Source: Timema cristinae (lineage: Eukaryota > Arthropoda > Insecta > Phasmatodea > Timematidae). Taken from it: a stretch of DNA of 64,000 nt. Where the stretch lies: positions 49,453,118-49,517,117 of the forward strand of contig JBCFYV010009882.1 in NCBI GenBank assembly GCA_039000515.1, given 5' to 3'. The stretch's first letter is position 1. Every line of letters begins with the position of its first letter. Both the position numbers and the translations under genes were made by a program. Positions 11,550 to 22,720 of this stretch are shown here, in pieces. The notes below the pieces were generated by a model. It saw only the letters and a program-made list of their open reading frames with translations. It did not search any database and was not told where the DNA came from.

Positions 11550-11785
11550 ACTCCGTGTCTTACTACCCATTTTGATTATACACTTGTTTACTAATTACGC
11601 TATTGGTTTTATGGATGAGAAAGGTAATATTTATAGGAAGTGTACCCGAATTTCACTGTAGGGAAAGTGGAAAACCATTTTGGAAAACATATCATAAGTA
11701 CACCCGATCGAGATTCGAACCTCAAACTCCACGTAATCGGCAGTCTAGTCTACTGCGAGAATAGCACCCTAGACCATGCGGCCTT
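11550..11785 (-). mobile_element. old family A-like SINE
   Basis: Read on the minus strand from about 11785: gcatggtctagggtgctatt as A-box region, a B-box (ggttcgaatctcgatcggg), the typical body and a shared tail with decay. Its 3' end lies toward 11550. No clear target duplication was found. Confidence 0.75.
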
Positions 11786-11999
11786 CGAAGAGATTCCTGT
11801 CCTCTACTTCATGAAGACAAGTTATTCCATGAGGTCCTCCGATTATATCTATTCTTCTACTCTGCCTCTTACTGGTGACCCCTCCCTACCTTTGACCCAA
11901 CTCGTAAACTTCCATATTCCTAAATCAAGAGCTCATCACAGGGTTGAATAAGCAGGAGATTATACACACGATTACGCTTGAACCAGAAATTGCATCAAA

Positions 12000-12115
12000 A
12001 TGCAGTTTCCCTCTCTTTCCTTTTGACAACAGCACGTGACGTAAATAAACCATATGTGCTATCAGGATTCACGTGAGGTAACGTAACAAACATCTCGAGA
12101 AAAACACAAACATTG
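12000..12115 (-). repeat. repeat E fragment, inverted copy
   Basis: The reverse complement (gttacgttacctcacgtgaa, then tcctgatagcac and ggtttatttacgtcacgtg) matches the right part of the tandem repeat at about 17160-17215. It is therefore an outlying copy of the repeat occupying 16380-17640, in opposite orientation. Confidence 0.55.
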
Positions 12116-12162
12116 AATATGGGCCTTATGAAAACTGACCTCACTGGCCACATGCTCTCACG

Positions 12163-12360
12163 CAGGGGTCGCCAAACACATTACGTATGGGAGCTGCTTT
12201 AAAATGCCAAATTGCTTCGTGAACGTTCCCATTTTTAAAATTTGCCGTAACGCTTTTTGGTTATTTATGTTACCGTTAGAGAAGCTTCTGATATCAAACC
12301 TTTGATCAATCAGATGGGGGCTTTGTGGCTTATTTTGCATCGTTGCTTTTCCTATCACGT
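12163..12360 (+). mobile_element. possible hAT-like terminal fragment
   Basis: The sequence caggggtcgccaaacac at 12163 has the form of a hAT left end. No convincing matching right end or 8-bp duplication was found, so the extent is uncertain. The short ORF on the minus strand here has no recognisable domain. Confidence 0.35.
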
Positions 12361-13404
12361 AGAAAAAGAAACGATTACTTTTACATAATTAAATAAGTTA
12401 TACCTGATGAAGGAAAGGAAAGGAAAATGTATTACAGAAATATTTAAGTTTAACAAATAAGTTTATTAAATGGTAAACAAAAAGATATATAATTACATGT
12501 GAGTAACAAGGTTTAAATTCAATTAATTAATGATAACCATATTCCGTTATCGAGATAGAAAAGATTAGCTTAGACGAATAGGTATTATTACTTTGTCCAC
12601 AAGGAACCAAAATTATTTAGATAGAACATAGAAATAGGGATATTAGTTTTAATCATCTGTCATAACTCGGCAATAGTAAAAAAGGGGAATTAAGTTTTAT
12701 GCTATATATAAAAGGACAATCTAGCCAGGCTAATACCAGACTAATACCTGAGAGGTCTAATCATGAATAATAGTGAAATAATTGAAAATACAAACATAGT
12801 ATCAAATTCTATATTTTTAGAGTTACTAAAAATATTATAATTTAAGCTAGTTAGCTTGTATTAACCCTCATGGAGAGTTATGAAAAAACATAAAAGAAAT
12901 ATCTTATAAAAGGAGGTTCCATTTTACAAATAATAGATAGCTAACAATCAGGCATTTACAGAGTAATTTACTATGGTCGGTCATTTCCTAATGAGTATTG
13001 CCAGAGCAATCAATAGTAAATTTATACATTTACCCATTACTAGGGCATACAATAGATAATACAAACTATCTTTGAACAGTAGGATAAATATGGCACCTGA
13101 AGGGGCTGAAAGAAAGCATTATCCTCGCGGGCAACTACTTTAATCAAGTAGTGCTCTCACAGGTTGCGCACCGCAAATAGCTACACAAACAAGGGTGCAA
13201 TCGTGACTGCAACCAGTCACTGACCTAACTAGGTCCAAGAAGAAAGTGTTAGATGATCTGATTGTTACCATAAAGAGATTCTAAATGAGATCATACAATT
13301 TAGGGTGCCATAAAAATATAACAAAGTCCTGAGGAAATCTAATTAATGGACTCAGTATACTCAATCACCTGGTCCAATACATATGTAGAGCACAGGGCCC
13401 TCGT
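12361..13404. other. AT-rich stretch, nothing firmly recognised
   Basis: No gene is seen. A canonical-looking TATA motif (ctatatataaaagg) lies at about 12702-12715 and is listed separately as a finding. The end near 13100-13240 is less AT-rich. Confidence 0.4.
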
Positions 13405-13808
13405 ATTTAAACTATGCCTTATGGGCACAGTGAAATAATCGTCAGACAATCTGACTAAAGAAACTGTCTGATGGACATATAAAATAGTTTCAGTCATCCT
13501 GATTAAATAAATCATGTTTGATAAACATAGAAAATATTGTTAGACCTTCTCACATTAAAACTTGTATCTGATGGACATTAAAAATAACACAGACATACTA
13601 ACACAATACACTATGCCTGTTGGACATAGAAAATAAAGCAAGACATTCTAATACATGAAACTATGTCTGATGGACATAGAACAAAACGTCAGATATTCTG
13701 ACATGCTACTCAATGTCTAATCTACATTGAAAATAAAGCAAAATATACTAATACATGAAACTATGTTTGAGGGACATAGACAGCAACGTCAGACATTCTG
13801 ACTTGATA
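13405..13808. repeat. ~50-bp minisatellite with hairpins in each unit
   Basis: About eight degenerate units of roughly 50 bp are present. Two inverted motifs alternate. One is a gtcagacattctgac-type palindrome. The other is a ctatg...catag stem around tctgatgga or a variant. The later units (13620-13808) are better conserved than the earlier ones. No open reading frame spans it. It might be a subterminal array of an unidentified transposon or LTR element. Confidence 0.8.
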
Positions 13809-14239
13809 CTCAAATTCTCCGAAGCGGCTTCCTCTGCAACTCGGTGGTGAGACCGATGCCTGACACATAGTGTCCATCAGTAGTCTTCGGTGCTGAATTT
13901 GTATGGAGTAGTTCCTTCTCCGGTGAATAAATACAATGGAATACAAAAATGTGATCCACGGGGAATCTGTTATATAGCAACAGAACTAGCCCGGAGTACA
14001 ACAGGAGATCTAAGGGGAAAAGGGGGAGTGGGGAGAGCTGCGAAATAAATCTACTTCCTTTTTAGCGCTGTCAACAGGAGTGGCGAGAAAAGACAATAAT
14101 CTCTTTTTTCTTCGACGTGTGCCCTTCTATCAAGACGTGAAAATGCTCACGATACCGAAATGGTTCGCTGGGGAAATGTTCCTCGACGCTTGGGCGTTTC
14201 CCGGCAACATCAATTCTGAGTGAGTCACCACCTGTCACA
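13809..14239 (-). mobile_element. possible LTR-like segment
   Basis: On the minus strand the segment starts at 14239 with tgtgacaggtggtgac, a TG start typical of LTRs. It contains a TATA-like stretch (ctatataacag, about 13966-13977) and further along an ATTTATT/AATAAA-type site near 13925. No matching second LTR, primer-binding site or coding region was found, so it could be unrelated. Confidence 0.3.
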
Positions 14240-14714
14240 TCTTATTGGAATAGATTAGTATATGTTATCTTGTTTTAATTGTCTTTATGGAATTTTGACA
14301 GTTTTTTTATGAACTTTTGATTGTAGATGTTATATTATATAAATGACATGCTACAGTTTCGTAATTGTTAAGGAATACATGTTTATATGTTGGTACATTT
14401 CATACTAAAATGAACTTTTTAAATGCTAAAAAGTGCAATATTTATTAATTTTTCCAAACAAAATTATAGTTAATTTTCTTTTGTTTAATTAGTGCGTATT
14501 CTACATAGTGTAATTGTATTCACCTTCGTACCGGTACACTCTTCAATTCCAGTTATCAATTACAGTTACTGGATAATTTCCTTTTACGCCTGATGTCTCA
14601 CATATCCAAAACTTGAGGCAACACTCTTCAACTAAAATTCTCTTTGGAAAGAGCAAAATAAATTTCTTGAGTGAAGTGCAGAAAATGCCATTGGGAGACA
14701 CCGGTAGCTTGCGA

Positions 14715-14960
14715 TTGACCGTTTGGCGACACCTAGTCTACGCAACATTCTTGTGATAGACTTGATTGCCGGTGACAGGAGATCAGGGTTTGAATTCTGG
14801 TCAGACGTACTGACGCTGGGTTTACCTTAAATGGTTTACCCCTTTCTCTCCAATAATGTGCAGGTACACTTTATCTAAGATTCTACCTTTCTCACCCCCC
14901 TTCATTAGCGTAATTAATGTATGTGCATAGCCCGAGAAACTATTAAAACATGCTGAAAAG
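14715..14960 (+). mobile_element. old family A-like SINE
   Basis: A diverged head (cacctagtctacgcaac) is followed by a B-box (cagggtttgaattctggtca), the body (aatggtttacccctttctct) and the tail (cattagcgtaattaatg, then gtgcatagcccgag). No target duplication was found. Confidence 0.7.
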
Positions 14961-14961
14961 T

Positions 14962-15155
14962 AAAAGATTTTATGGTTTAGCACTGGTGCTCACAAAGTCT
15001 AAGAAGTCAAGCCCCAAATAGACTAGATTTCTGGTGACTTGGAGGTGGAGGTTCGATTTATGGGTATTGTACGCTAATGTAGAGGCATTTCATCCAGGAC
15101 ATCCTTCCAACTCCAACTAACTCCTTAAGTAAACTCGTTAGTAACTTTAATATCT
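14962..15155 (+). mobile_element. possible tRNA-derived SINE remnant
   Basis: The stretch tggtttagcactggtgctca and the later ggaggttcgatttatggg resemble A- and B-boxes. The downstream body is not recognised. Low confidence. Confidence 0.3.
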
Positions 15156-15159
15156 ATTG

Positions 15160-16379
15160 TAGTAGCTAAAAAATTTAAAATTTGATTTATTTAATAATTC
15201 AGTTTTAAAAAAATATGTTGCCACAATTGAATTTTAGATGCGTTCATATTTTTAACATTTTACCAACATTAATATAGCAAAACGTGCTTTATAGTTCTGA
15301 CTTTAATATACCTAAATTCATATATTGATGCTACATATAATATATATTTTACAACTGTAGTTTTCAATCATGTAAATGACTTTCACATGTTTTAATTACT
15401 AGAAATCTAATACTAAAAGGATGATAAATGGGTGTGTATCTTTCTTTGAACACTACATACGTTTCCCTCTCTTTTAATAAACAAAAGAATATCAGAAGTA
15501 AGAAAGAAGGTTCTAAAAAGAGAAACGTGATTCAGTAAACAGAGCGATATCCCTCTTTATCACAAACACAAAGATTTGTTCAAACAAAGTCCTAATCACT
15601 GAAGAAGTCAACCCTGTTGTGATAAAAAAAAAAGCTATTTTTGAGGGTATTTAGAGTTTTTTTTCTCACAGAATGGACAAGAGTGTGTCCTTGTCCTATC
15701 AAGGACACACAAGACCCTAAATAATTTTTTTTTAGTAGATCCTAATTTAAAAATACGTAAATAGAAAAGTATTAGCTATATTTATTTTGATTAAAATATA
15801 TTTAACTTATTTAAACAAAAAAGGTTTGATTTTAGAGTTAGGACTAAAACGAGGTTATAGAGATCGTGAGTAAAATAAACTTATCGACTAGTAAATTATT
15901 TAAAAATTTAATATTCTTGTTATTTTATGCTGAGTAAAATATCAACGTCAGCTACACCACTGAGGTACTGAACGTTTGTATGGATGCAGTGGATCTAACT
16001 CCGGATTCTGACCTTGGAGACTACGATTTCTATACCTTTCAATTCCTACAGGCTGTGTATTAAAAGTGTAACTAAATATTCTTTACATGTTAATCAGGGG
16101 ACAATTTAGTTGAATAACACAGTTATCTACCTACCACTTAGGCTAAGTTAATTAATTAGTAATTCTTGTGTTGAAGTTACTAAAAATGTATAAAATTAAC
16201 TCGTTAGTCTTTATAAAGATTGTCAAATCTTTGAATATACTTTGTGATATATTGTTTTTAATCTCGGCTAGGTCAAATAAAAGTAGTCAAGTGCTGTGAA
16301 ACTATATGAGTATTTTAGTAACGCGGGGCTATTTTATAATTGCTATCAAAGTTTAACAACCTCCACATTGGTTATCCCC
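15160..16379. other. AT-rich stretch with one hairpin
   Basis: No gene is recognised. An 11-bp inverted repeat with a 6-nt spacer (gtgtgtccttg at 15683-15693, caaggacacac at 15700-15710) is the only clear structure. Confidence 0.45.
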
Positions 16380-16767
16380 GGATAGCAATCAACTTAACGC
16401 TCACATAACCGTTAGGATTCTCCTTTTATTTTTAAATGGAAGCCATCACGATGCACTTCACGTTCACCTAACGTAAGCGTTGTTCATGCCAAGATCATGA
16501 TCAAATTAACGTTCACTTAATATTCACGTCACGTAACGTAGCTTAAGTGTTCTTATCGTGTTTTTAAATGTAAGCCATCATAATGCAGTTAACTTAACGT
16601 TCACTTAACTTAAGAGTTGTCCACGGGACAACAAACACGTTGCCAGGCCTCCACCGTGGTTCGGATTCCACGTTAAACTGTACGTCCTTCATTTCATCTC
16701 ACAATCACCCTACCATTACACATTAGCGTAAGTGCGTATAACCCGAACGGGTAGTAAGACGCGGTGC

Positions 16768-16800
<33 letters not shown>

Positions 16801-17640
16801 TAATAATAATAATAATAACAATAATAATAATAATAATAATAATAACAAACACGTTAAGTGAAGGTACCACGTGTTCTAGCTGCCAATCATCTTGTGAGTG
16901 ACGTCAACAGGGCTATTAATTTTAGTACTTCATTTGTTGGTTTATAAGATTCTGCAGATGAATGATTCTGTACGTTTTCCCCAACGTTTCACGAGCACTA
17001 TGACGTTGTGTCCTCTGGGTACACTTTATTTTTTATATCCAGTAGGCATACATTGTAAGTACTTGAAGCCTAATCAGCCCTAAGTGATTGGATTTCATTT
17101 TAGTGATTAATTAGTTTTCAAACAGTCAACATTCATTGTCTGTGTATTGCTCGTGGTGTTACGTTAATTCACATGAATCCTGATCAAACAATAGTTTATT
17201 TACTTTAAGTGAACGTCAAGTGAATCTTAAGTAAGCGTTAAGTAACGTAAAGTTTAAGTTAATCGTGATCATGAAATCAGGAGCAGAACTTTAGTATTAC
17301 GCGAAGGTTAAGTGACTTGAAGTATATTTAGTGAAGTGCACCACGTGTTACTGTGTCAGTCAATCATGCTGTAAGCTACGTCAACACAGATATTTCGTCC
17401 CTCATTTGTATGCAGAAATTTTCGGTAGTTTGTTTGTACTCGTCTCTTGAACACTAAAATGCAATGTTTTATTCTTACACCTTATTGTTTAGCTCCAAAA
17501 GGTTTTCAGCCGAATCATCCCTAGCTGTTGGAGTTGAAAATGGGTTTTAGAATAGTCAAAATTGGTTGATTATATGTTGCTCGATATGTCTCATGTTGTC
17601 ACATGAAAGTTAAGTTGATCGTGATCCCAGAATTAAAGTG
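16380..17640 (+). repeat. repeat E, two diverged tandem units (~475 bp)
   Basis: Unit 1 (about 16855-17190) and unit 2 (about 17330-17625) share, in order: accacgtgtt, caatcat, gacgtcaac / tacgtcaac, cctcatttg-like text, aatca.ccctaa/gc, gtcaa.att, tgctcg, and a terminal cacatgaa plus gatc segment. Between and before the units are many variants of ttaacgttcactta and its reverse. A SINE (16642-16843) split the leading part. An inverted outlier lies at 12000-12115. No coding capacity is seen. Confidence 0.6.
16642..16843 (+). mobile_element. SINE family B, 5'-truncated
   Basis: The body starts tgccaggcctccaccgtgg, continues through the shared tail (gtgcgtataacccgaacggg) and ends in a long (TAA)n run with some CAA. 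It is flanked by perfect 12-bp direct repeats (aacaaacacgtt at 16630-16641 and 16844-16855). The host sequence is repeat E. Confidence 0.93.
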
Positions 17641-17659
17641 CGTTTAAAAACACAATTAA

Positions 17660-17915
17660 AACGAGACCCACTTTGTTGGCACATAGTCCAAGTCATCACA
17701 TTCGTAATAGAATGGACAGCCGGGGACAGAGAGATCGGGGTTCAAATACAAATCAGGTGTACTGGGGGTGGTATTTACTAAATGGTTTACAACCCTCCCT
17801 CGAAGCAAGTGCGGGCACATGCCCTCTATATTCAACCTTCCTAATCACTAACATATTCTCGTAAATAATACATTTTCGAATAATCAAAACGGGTAGTCAG
17901 ACGTGGTGGCAAGAT
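17660..17915 (+). mobile_element. old family A-like SINE
   Basis: A diverged head (ggcacatagtccaagtca) is followed by a B-box-like stretch (cggggttcaaatacaaatca), the body (aatggtttacaaccctccct) and the tail (caaaacgggtagtcagacg). The loss of the B-box GATTC core suggests an old, inactive copy. Confidence 0.7.
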
Positions 17916-18685
17916 ATATGAGAACTGTTGTAGCATTTTAAGGGTAGTGGATACGATAATTTTCAAGCTCACCTAAGATTATTCATCGCGTGGTTTAGAT
18001 CAAAGGCTGAATAGGTCGTTGATATGCTTGAACTTACTTAAATATCACTTTAATAAATATAACTCATTTTGGATGGTATCACTGTGTTAGTGGAACTAGA
18101 TTGATAAAAAATAATATTTACATGCAGGGTTAAGCAATAGTCCAGAACTTGCAAACAGTTTTTTTTATCGTTGCTCCGATAAGGTCGTGTGCTTGGAACA
18201 TGTATTTAGGTTTAATTATATGAAGTTTGCCTAGCTATCATTTGTGAACCAAACAGGATTAATATTGTGTAGTTTTCATAGATGAGACAAAATTAATCAT
18301 GGCTCAGCATTTCAAAGTGGAGAGTTGTACAGTACATAACAGAGAAAGCCATCAAATTGTGTTAAAAATGCTATTTGTTTGAGGTCTATACTTAATTTGG
18401 TAAAAAGATATCATCGTTAAAGCACTGAGAAGAGATAATTGGAGTAACTTTAATGTTCGATACGTTACAGTGTTGAAGTCTTATACTATACCATTGGAAA
18501 ACCCTAAAAATTAGCCTTTAAAAACCGTTTGATAGAAATTTATTATCTTCTATAGATACATTTTTTCTAGTCTTTAAAGTTTAAACTGTATCAGGGAAAT
18601 ATTATCTATCCTATGTATTATTATTAAAGTGATATGCGTCCCGGATAATTTTTTCAAATAATTCCTAAAAATATTTGTTTTTAAA
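17916..18685. other. AT-rich stretch, nothing recognised
   Basis: No gene, terminal repeat or tandem repeat is evident by eye. Confidence 0.4.
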
Positions 18686-18992
18686 TAATTTATTTGAGGT
18701 ACTTAGTGCGCATTTTCTGAACCGACTGATTATATCAGCACACAATTATTTCTATAAGCAAGAACGAAAGTACCTACCAATTTTACTGGGAAAGTATTTT
18801 CCCATATTTTCCAGGGATCTCTTACCTGCCACAATCAACATGGGATCGACGGATTTACTTCCTCCCCGAAGGACGTTGTACTACGGATTTTTAACACTCA
18901 AGAAAAATCCGTCAACTCAGGATAGGTTTGATCCCACGAACATCGGATTCTGAAGTTACTTTAGCCCAAGACCACGGAGGTCGACTCCTGCA
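18686..18992 (-). mobile_element. SINE family C, near full-length
   Basis: On the minus strand from about 18992 there is a tRNA-like head with a B-box (gttcgtgggatcaaacc). A body follows (gttgacggatttttcttga, then aaaatccgtagtacaacg) that matches the plus-strand copy at 28712-29008 along its length. The 3' end is cagaaaatgcgcactaagta. The family has no shared tail with families A and B, so it probably used a different LINE. Confidence 0.75.
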
Positions 18993-20295
18993 AATATAAT
19001 GGTTACCAGACTGGATTCCTCCTGTTCTATAAACATATGAAACAGCCAAGAAACTCATTTTCATATCAATTTGAACTAGTTTGTACTTAATTTTTGTATA
19101 TAATTTTTATAATCTCACCTCCTGAGTTTTTTCACCCCATACTACACTCAGAACCCATAACGTTGAACTACCCTCATATCCATATCTAGGGTAATGTTCG
19201 ACTCCCGTATACCACTCCCTCCTCTTTAGTATCTCAGAGGACGTAGATCGTCACCTGAAAAAGAAGAAGTACTCCTCAACGTTCTCTACCTTATAGTAAA
19301 TGTCTTCAGCTATTTACAGCTTAATAATACCAATAAAGACAATAATAGTAATAATAATAGTAATAAAACTGCCTTTGTTCCACTGTTCTAATTACAGCTC
19401 CAAGATGGAGCGGCTTCTCTAAGACTAATTATTGTAATTCCAGTGAGTTAGTATATGTGTGTGTGCTCTAAACGAGTTGTACTTTGAGCCAAGCCGATGG
19501 GTGTGTCCTAGTAACGCTGACAGGTTGGCTGTAGGACGGCTTGCTCCTGCCAGGTGCTTGCAGCTTCTTAGAATTATTTTATTTACAAGTAAGATGAACA
19601 CTACAGTTTACTTGAATTGCTATTGGTTAGAAGTTTTTAGCGTGGAACTATTAGTCTTATATCATCACAGGACTTACCAACTAAATTAATATTACCAAAA
19701 TATGGGTGCTCCAGAAGCTCCCTTTGGAAGCGTTTGGGGATGGGACAATTGAAAGGAGGGTCTGGGGATCCCCCTTTAAGAATTTGTTTGACTCCAGGAT
19801 GATTCTAGAATATATTAATATTAATATATTCGTCATGTTTAACATTTTTTTATGCCTTTATTTGCCATAATTTATAGTAATAAAATTGAATGAAGGACCT
19901 TTTAGAAAATACGAACTTATTTGATTACTGTTAGAAATGGATTTTTAAAACTATATTTATTAGTTTATAATAAATATTATTTTAAAGATTTTGATACTAT
20001 CTAACTTAAATGACAGTTGTAGACCACATGACTCTACGTGTGGATAACAATAGTGAAAGATTAATATATACATAATTGAAAAGACGTAGATATTCCAATT
20101 ATTTTCTCAAAATAAATAGTAATTTTCATGTAGTCTATTAAATACTACGCTGTGTTTTAAATAAACATCGACTATTTCTGTGGGGGCTATGAGGGGAGCT
20201 TAATGTGGGGATGTAGAGAACGAGAGAAAAGGTCGGTGTTTTTTGCAGTTTTTAAAGCAAAACTTTCTTTGGCCATAATAAATAAAATTTCGTTT
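18993..20295. other. stretch without recognised gene
   Basis: No convincing gene is seen. Short ORFs such as 19459-19689 lack recognisable domains or a start context. Confidence 0.4.
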
Positions 20296-20308
20296 CAGTA
20301 CAAACATA

Positions 20309-20497
20309 TTATTATTATTATTAGCACCGCGTCTTACTACCCATTCGGGTTATACGCACTTACGCTAACGTGTAATAGTAGGGTGATTGTGAGATGAAAT
20401 GAAGGACCTACAGTTTAACGTGGAATCCGAACCACGGTGGAGGCCTGGCATTCCCCACATTCACAAGATGTCTTGTCAGAGGTGAAGGAAGGGTTTG
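20309..20497 (-). mobile_element. SINE family B, 5'-truncated
   Basis: A short (TTA)n run, the shared tail and the family B body are present. Perfect 13-bp target duplications (cagtacaaacata) flank it at 20296-20308 and 20498-20510. Truncation is at the same body region as the 4533-4736 copy, which may mark a preferred stop point or a head-less subfamily. Confidence 0.93.
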
Positions 20498-20559
20498 CAG
20501 TACAAACATAGAATTTAATGTTCTTCACATGGTGATGTCAACAGTTGTTTAAAATCTCT

Positions 20560-20790
20560 AATGAGCATAGTGGCATTAGGTAAAAAAAACGTTTATTTGA
20601 AGAGAAAAAGTTGTTCTTAAAATTCCAGGACACCCTTGACGGATATTCAAGAAATATTGAGGTCACCAAAAAAATTAAACTATATTTATATTCAGAAGTA
20701 ATATTTTATATATTTTGGCCAAAAACATTTTTCATGTAAACACTACAAAAACACTTTACTTTTCTCGCTTCCCCTACATCCCCCCCTTAA
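20560..20790 (+). repeat. dispersed repeat R1, copy 2
   Basis: The sequence from gagcatagtggcattagg through attccaggacacccttgac to ttttggccaaaaac and the end cccctacatcccccccttaa parallels the copy at 6120-6356. It is diverged but collinear. A TTAA follows the C-run in both copies. Confidence 0.65.
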
Positions 20791-20904
20791 AGATAATTTC
20801 AGCATTCCCATAGTAAAAGTAGGGGTAGCTCATACTTTTCTATATCCCATCCTTCCCCCAACTTATAGAGTCCCGCCTCCCCCTATTAGACTCCAAGACT
20901 GTGT

Positions 20905-21480
20905 GAGTCCAAGACTTTAAATTTTGGATTGAATCTGAATCTTTTGCTTTCTAACACAAATCAATTTTGGATTAAATATTTTATTGAAAATGTTTTGAAT
21001 CAATTATTTTGTATTGAAAATGTTCTGAATTGAATCCAAATCAAATATAGGCTACTATTGTGAAAATTTTTCGAATAAAACCAGAAACATATTTTTTATT
21101 CTTTAATGTTTCCAAATAAAATATTAGACTAGAATATAGATTTATCTTTAAATAAATTACAATCAAAAATAAGGTCAATATATTTGGTTCAAAGAATAAA
21201 TAGTTTATAAGTATTACTAGACTCGTAAATTTAGATGGCTAAGTCAAATAAGAGATGCTAGCTGCTTAAAAGATTTAAGTTATTCAAAAGTTTGAATTTT
21301 AGATTCAAATATCGAATTAAATTTGATAAAATACGAATCTAGTATCAATTTGAATATTAGATTTTGAATCTGATACGAATCTTTCATATGGTAAAACATT
21401 TGGTATTTAGAATAGAATCCGAATCTTAGTAAGATAACAATTCTTATTCAAAATTTTGAATCTTGGAACAGGCTTAATAA
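20905..21480. repeat. degenerate GAATC/GATTC-rich repeat tract
   Basis: The tract holds many variants of gattgaatc, gaatcaaat and tttgaat with no fixed period. It may be a very old simple repeat. No ORF spans it. Confidence 0.45.
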
Positions 21481-21769
21481 CCGCTAACACCTGAAACGGC
21501 AGTAATAGTTTGGGGCAACTATACTGTATATAGCAAGGACTAAGGAGTACTTGGATCAAAACCAAGTTAGGTACAGTTAGGGGTAGGATCCCGCTTAAGA
21601 TGAATGCTGGGTAATTCCCTTAAACCTTACTTTCTACACCTTATTCTCTCATGTAACCCACACATTTGAACTAATAGAGAATAAAAAATAAAATATAGCT
21701 TCCTTAAAAAATGTTTGTAATAGTATTTTCTTACACTCACGTATTTTAAAAATCTTCTTTGGAACTATT

Positions 21770-22440
21770 ACATCGGTGATCTCATGGTCTAATCCAGGAG
21801 TGTACAACTAAATGTTCATGAAGGTCACAATTTGAATCCACGAATCTAATGTAGGGCCGCATCATAATCGGATAGTTTTTACAAGTTATAGTAAAAGGAA
21901 AACAGGTATTTAATTATGAATTTATTAAGACGTGGTAATTTAAACATATTTAACTATGCTAAGCGAACTAATATATACAATTTTTTATACTTCAGTATAA
22001 TACAGCAGTTGTAAGGAATAATTTTAACTCGAATATCAATTTGAGATTTCATGGATTTTCCACACGAAACTTAAAATTATTGTTTTTCGGTTACTAACCT
22101 TAATTTTGCTATAGTAGATTACTTTTTCAAGCAACTTCGTAGGTTGAAAAAAAAAGAGAGAGGCATCACTAGTTGCATGTGCCCTATAGGCCACTAGTTG
22201 GAAAACCCCTGGTCTAGTGCGTCACTCTCGTGTTGGATTGGACTGCAGGGGAGGAGGAGATTGGGGTTGGAATCCTGGGGTCAGGTGTGATGAGGGTGGT
22301 TCCCCACTCTCCCTTCATGAAAATGCAGGTTCCTTTCCTTAAAAATACTATACCCTCCTAATCTCGATTCAACTTGCGTAATTAATGTATTCGTATAGTC
22401 CTAATGGGTATTAAGAAGTAGTAAAGTTTTTTTTTATTGG
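21770..22440 (+). mobile_element. old SINE split by a hAT MITE
   Basis: The head (cggtgatctcatggtcta) lies before 21795. The rest (gcgtcactctcgtg, a B-box-like ttggggttggaatcctgggg, the body ccccactctcccttcatga and a degraded tail) follows 22211. The two parts line up with other family A-like SINEs once the 417-bp insert is removed. Confidence 0.7.
21795..22211. mobile_element. nonautonomous hAT element (MITE, 417 bp)
   Basis: The left end is caggagtgtacaacta and the right end, reverse-complemented, is caggggttttccaacta, a short imperfect TIR of hAT type. Flanking 8-bp sequences gtctaatc (21787-21794) and gtctagtg (22212-22219) match at 6 of 8 positions, as expected for an aged hAT duplication. 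No transposase is encoded. It interrupts a SINE at the tRNA-like head. Confidence 0.75.
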
Positions 22441-22604
22441 GAACTAGTTCTGTTGAAACCGGACTACTCAACCAAGAAGACAGGCAAAGGGAAACAGGTC
22501 ACCCTAACGTAGTGTATGCTTCATCACTCATGACGGCGGCATGTAAGTATCACACAGTCTATATTTGTCTTCATTCAATGACTGTGTTTTTCATCTACTT
22601 TGGA

Positions 22605-22720
22605 AACTGACCACTTGGTGTAGTGGTGGTCACTGGTCCGTGTACTTGGATACGAGCTTAGAGATCCCGGGTTCAATTCCCAGCTGGTACCTTTGGTATT
22701 TCTCTCGAAAGAAGAGTTAC
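22605..22720 (+). mobile_element. tRNA-like SINE head, family D
   Basis: There is a clear A-box (ttggtgtagtggtggtcac) and B-box (cgggttcaattcccagctgg) with tRNA-like spacing. The ends do not form a proper acceptor stem, and no CCA-compatible end is seen. I therefore call it a SINE head, not a tRNA gene. The downstream sequence to about 22930 may belong to it. Confidence 0.55.

Noticed and set aside
13405..13808. CRISPR-like array
   Set aside because: The repeats are degenerate and contiguous, with no unique spacers between identical repeats, and the context is eukaryotic.
14721..14736. Right end of a large hAT element starting at 12163
   Set aside because: gtttggcgacacctag resembles the reverse of the left end, but it aligns better as the head of the SINE at 14715-14960, and the flanking 8-mers do not match.
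22605..22720. Functional tRNA gene
   Set aside because: A- and B-boxes are present, but the ends do not pair as an acceptor stem and the sequence continues as a SINE-like body.
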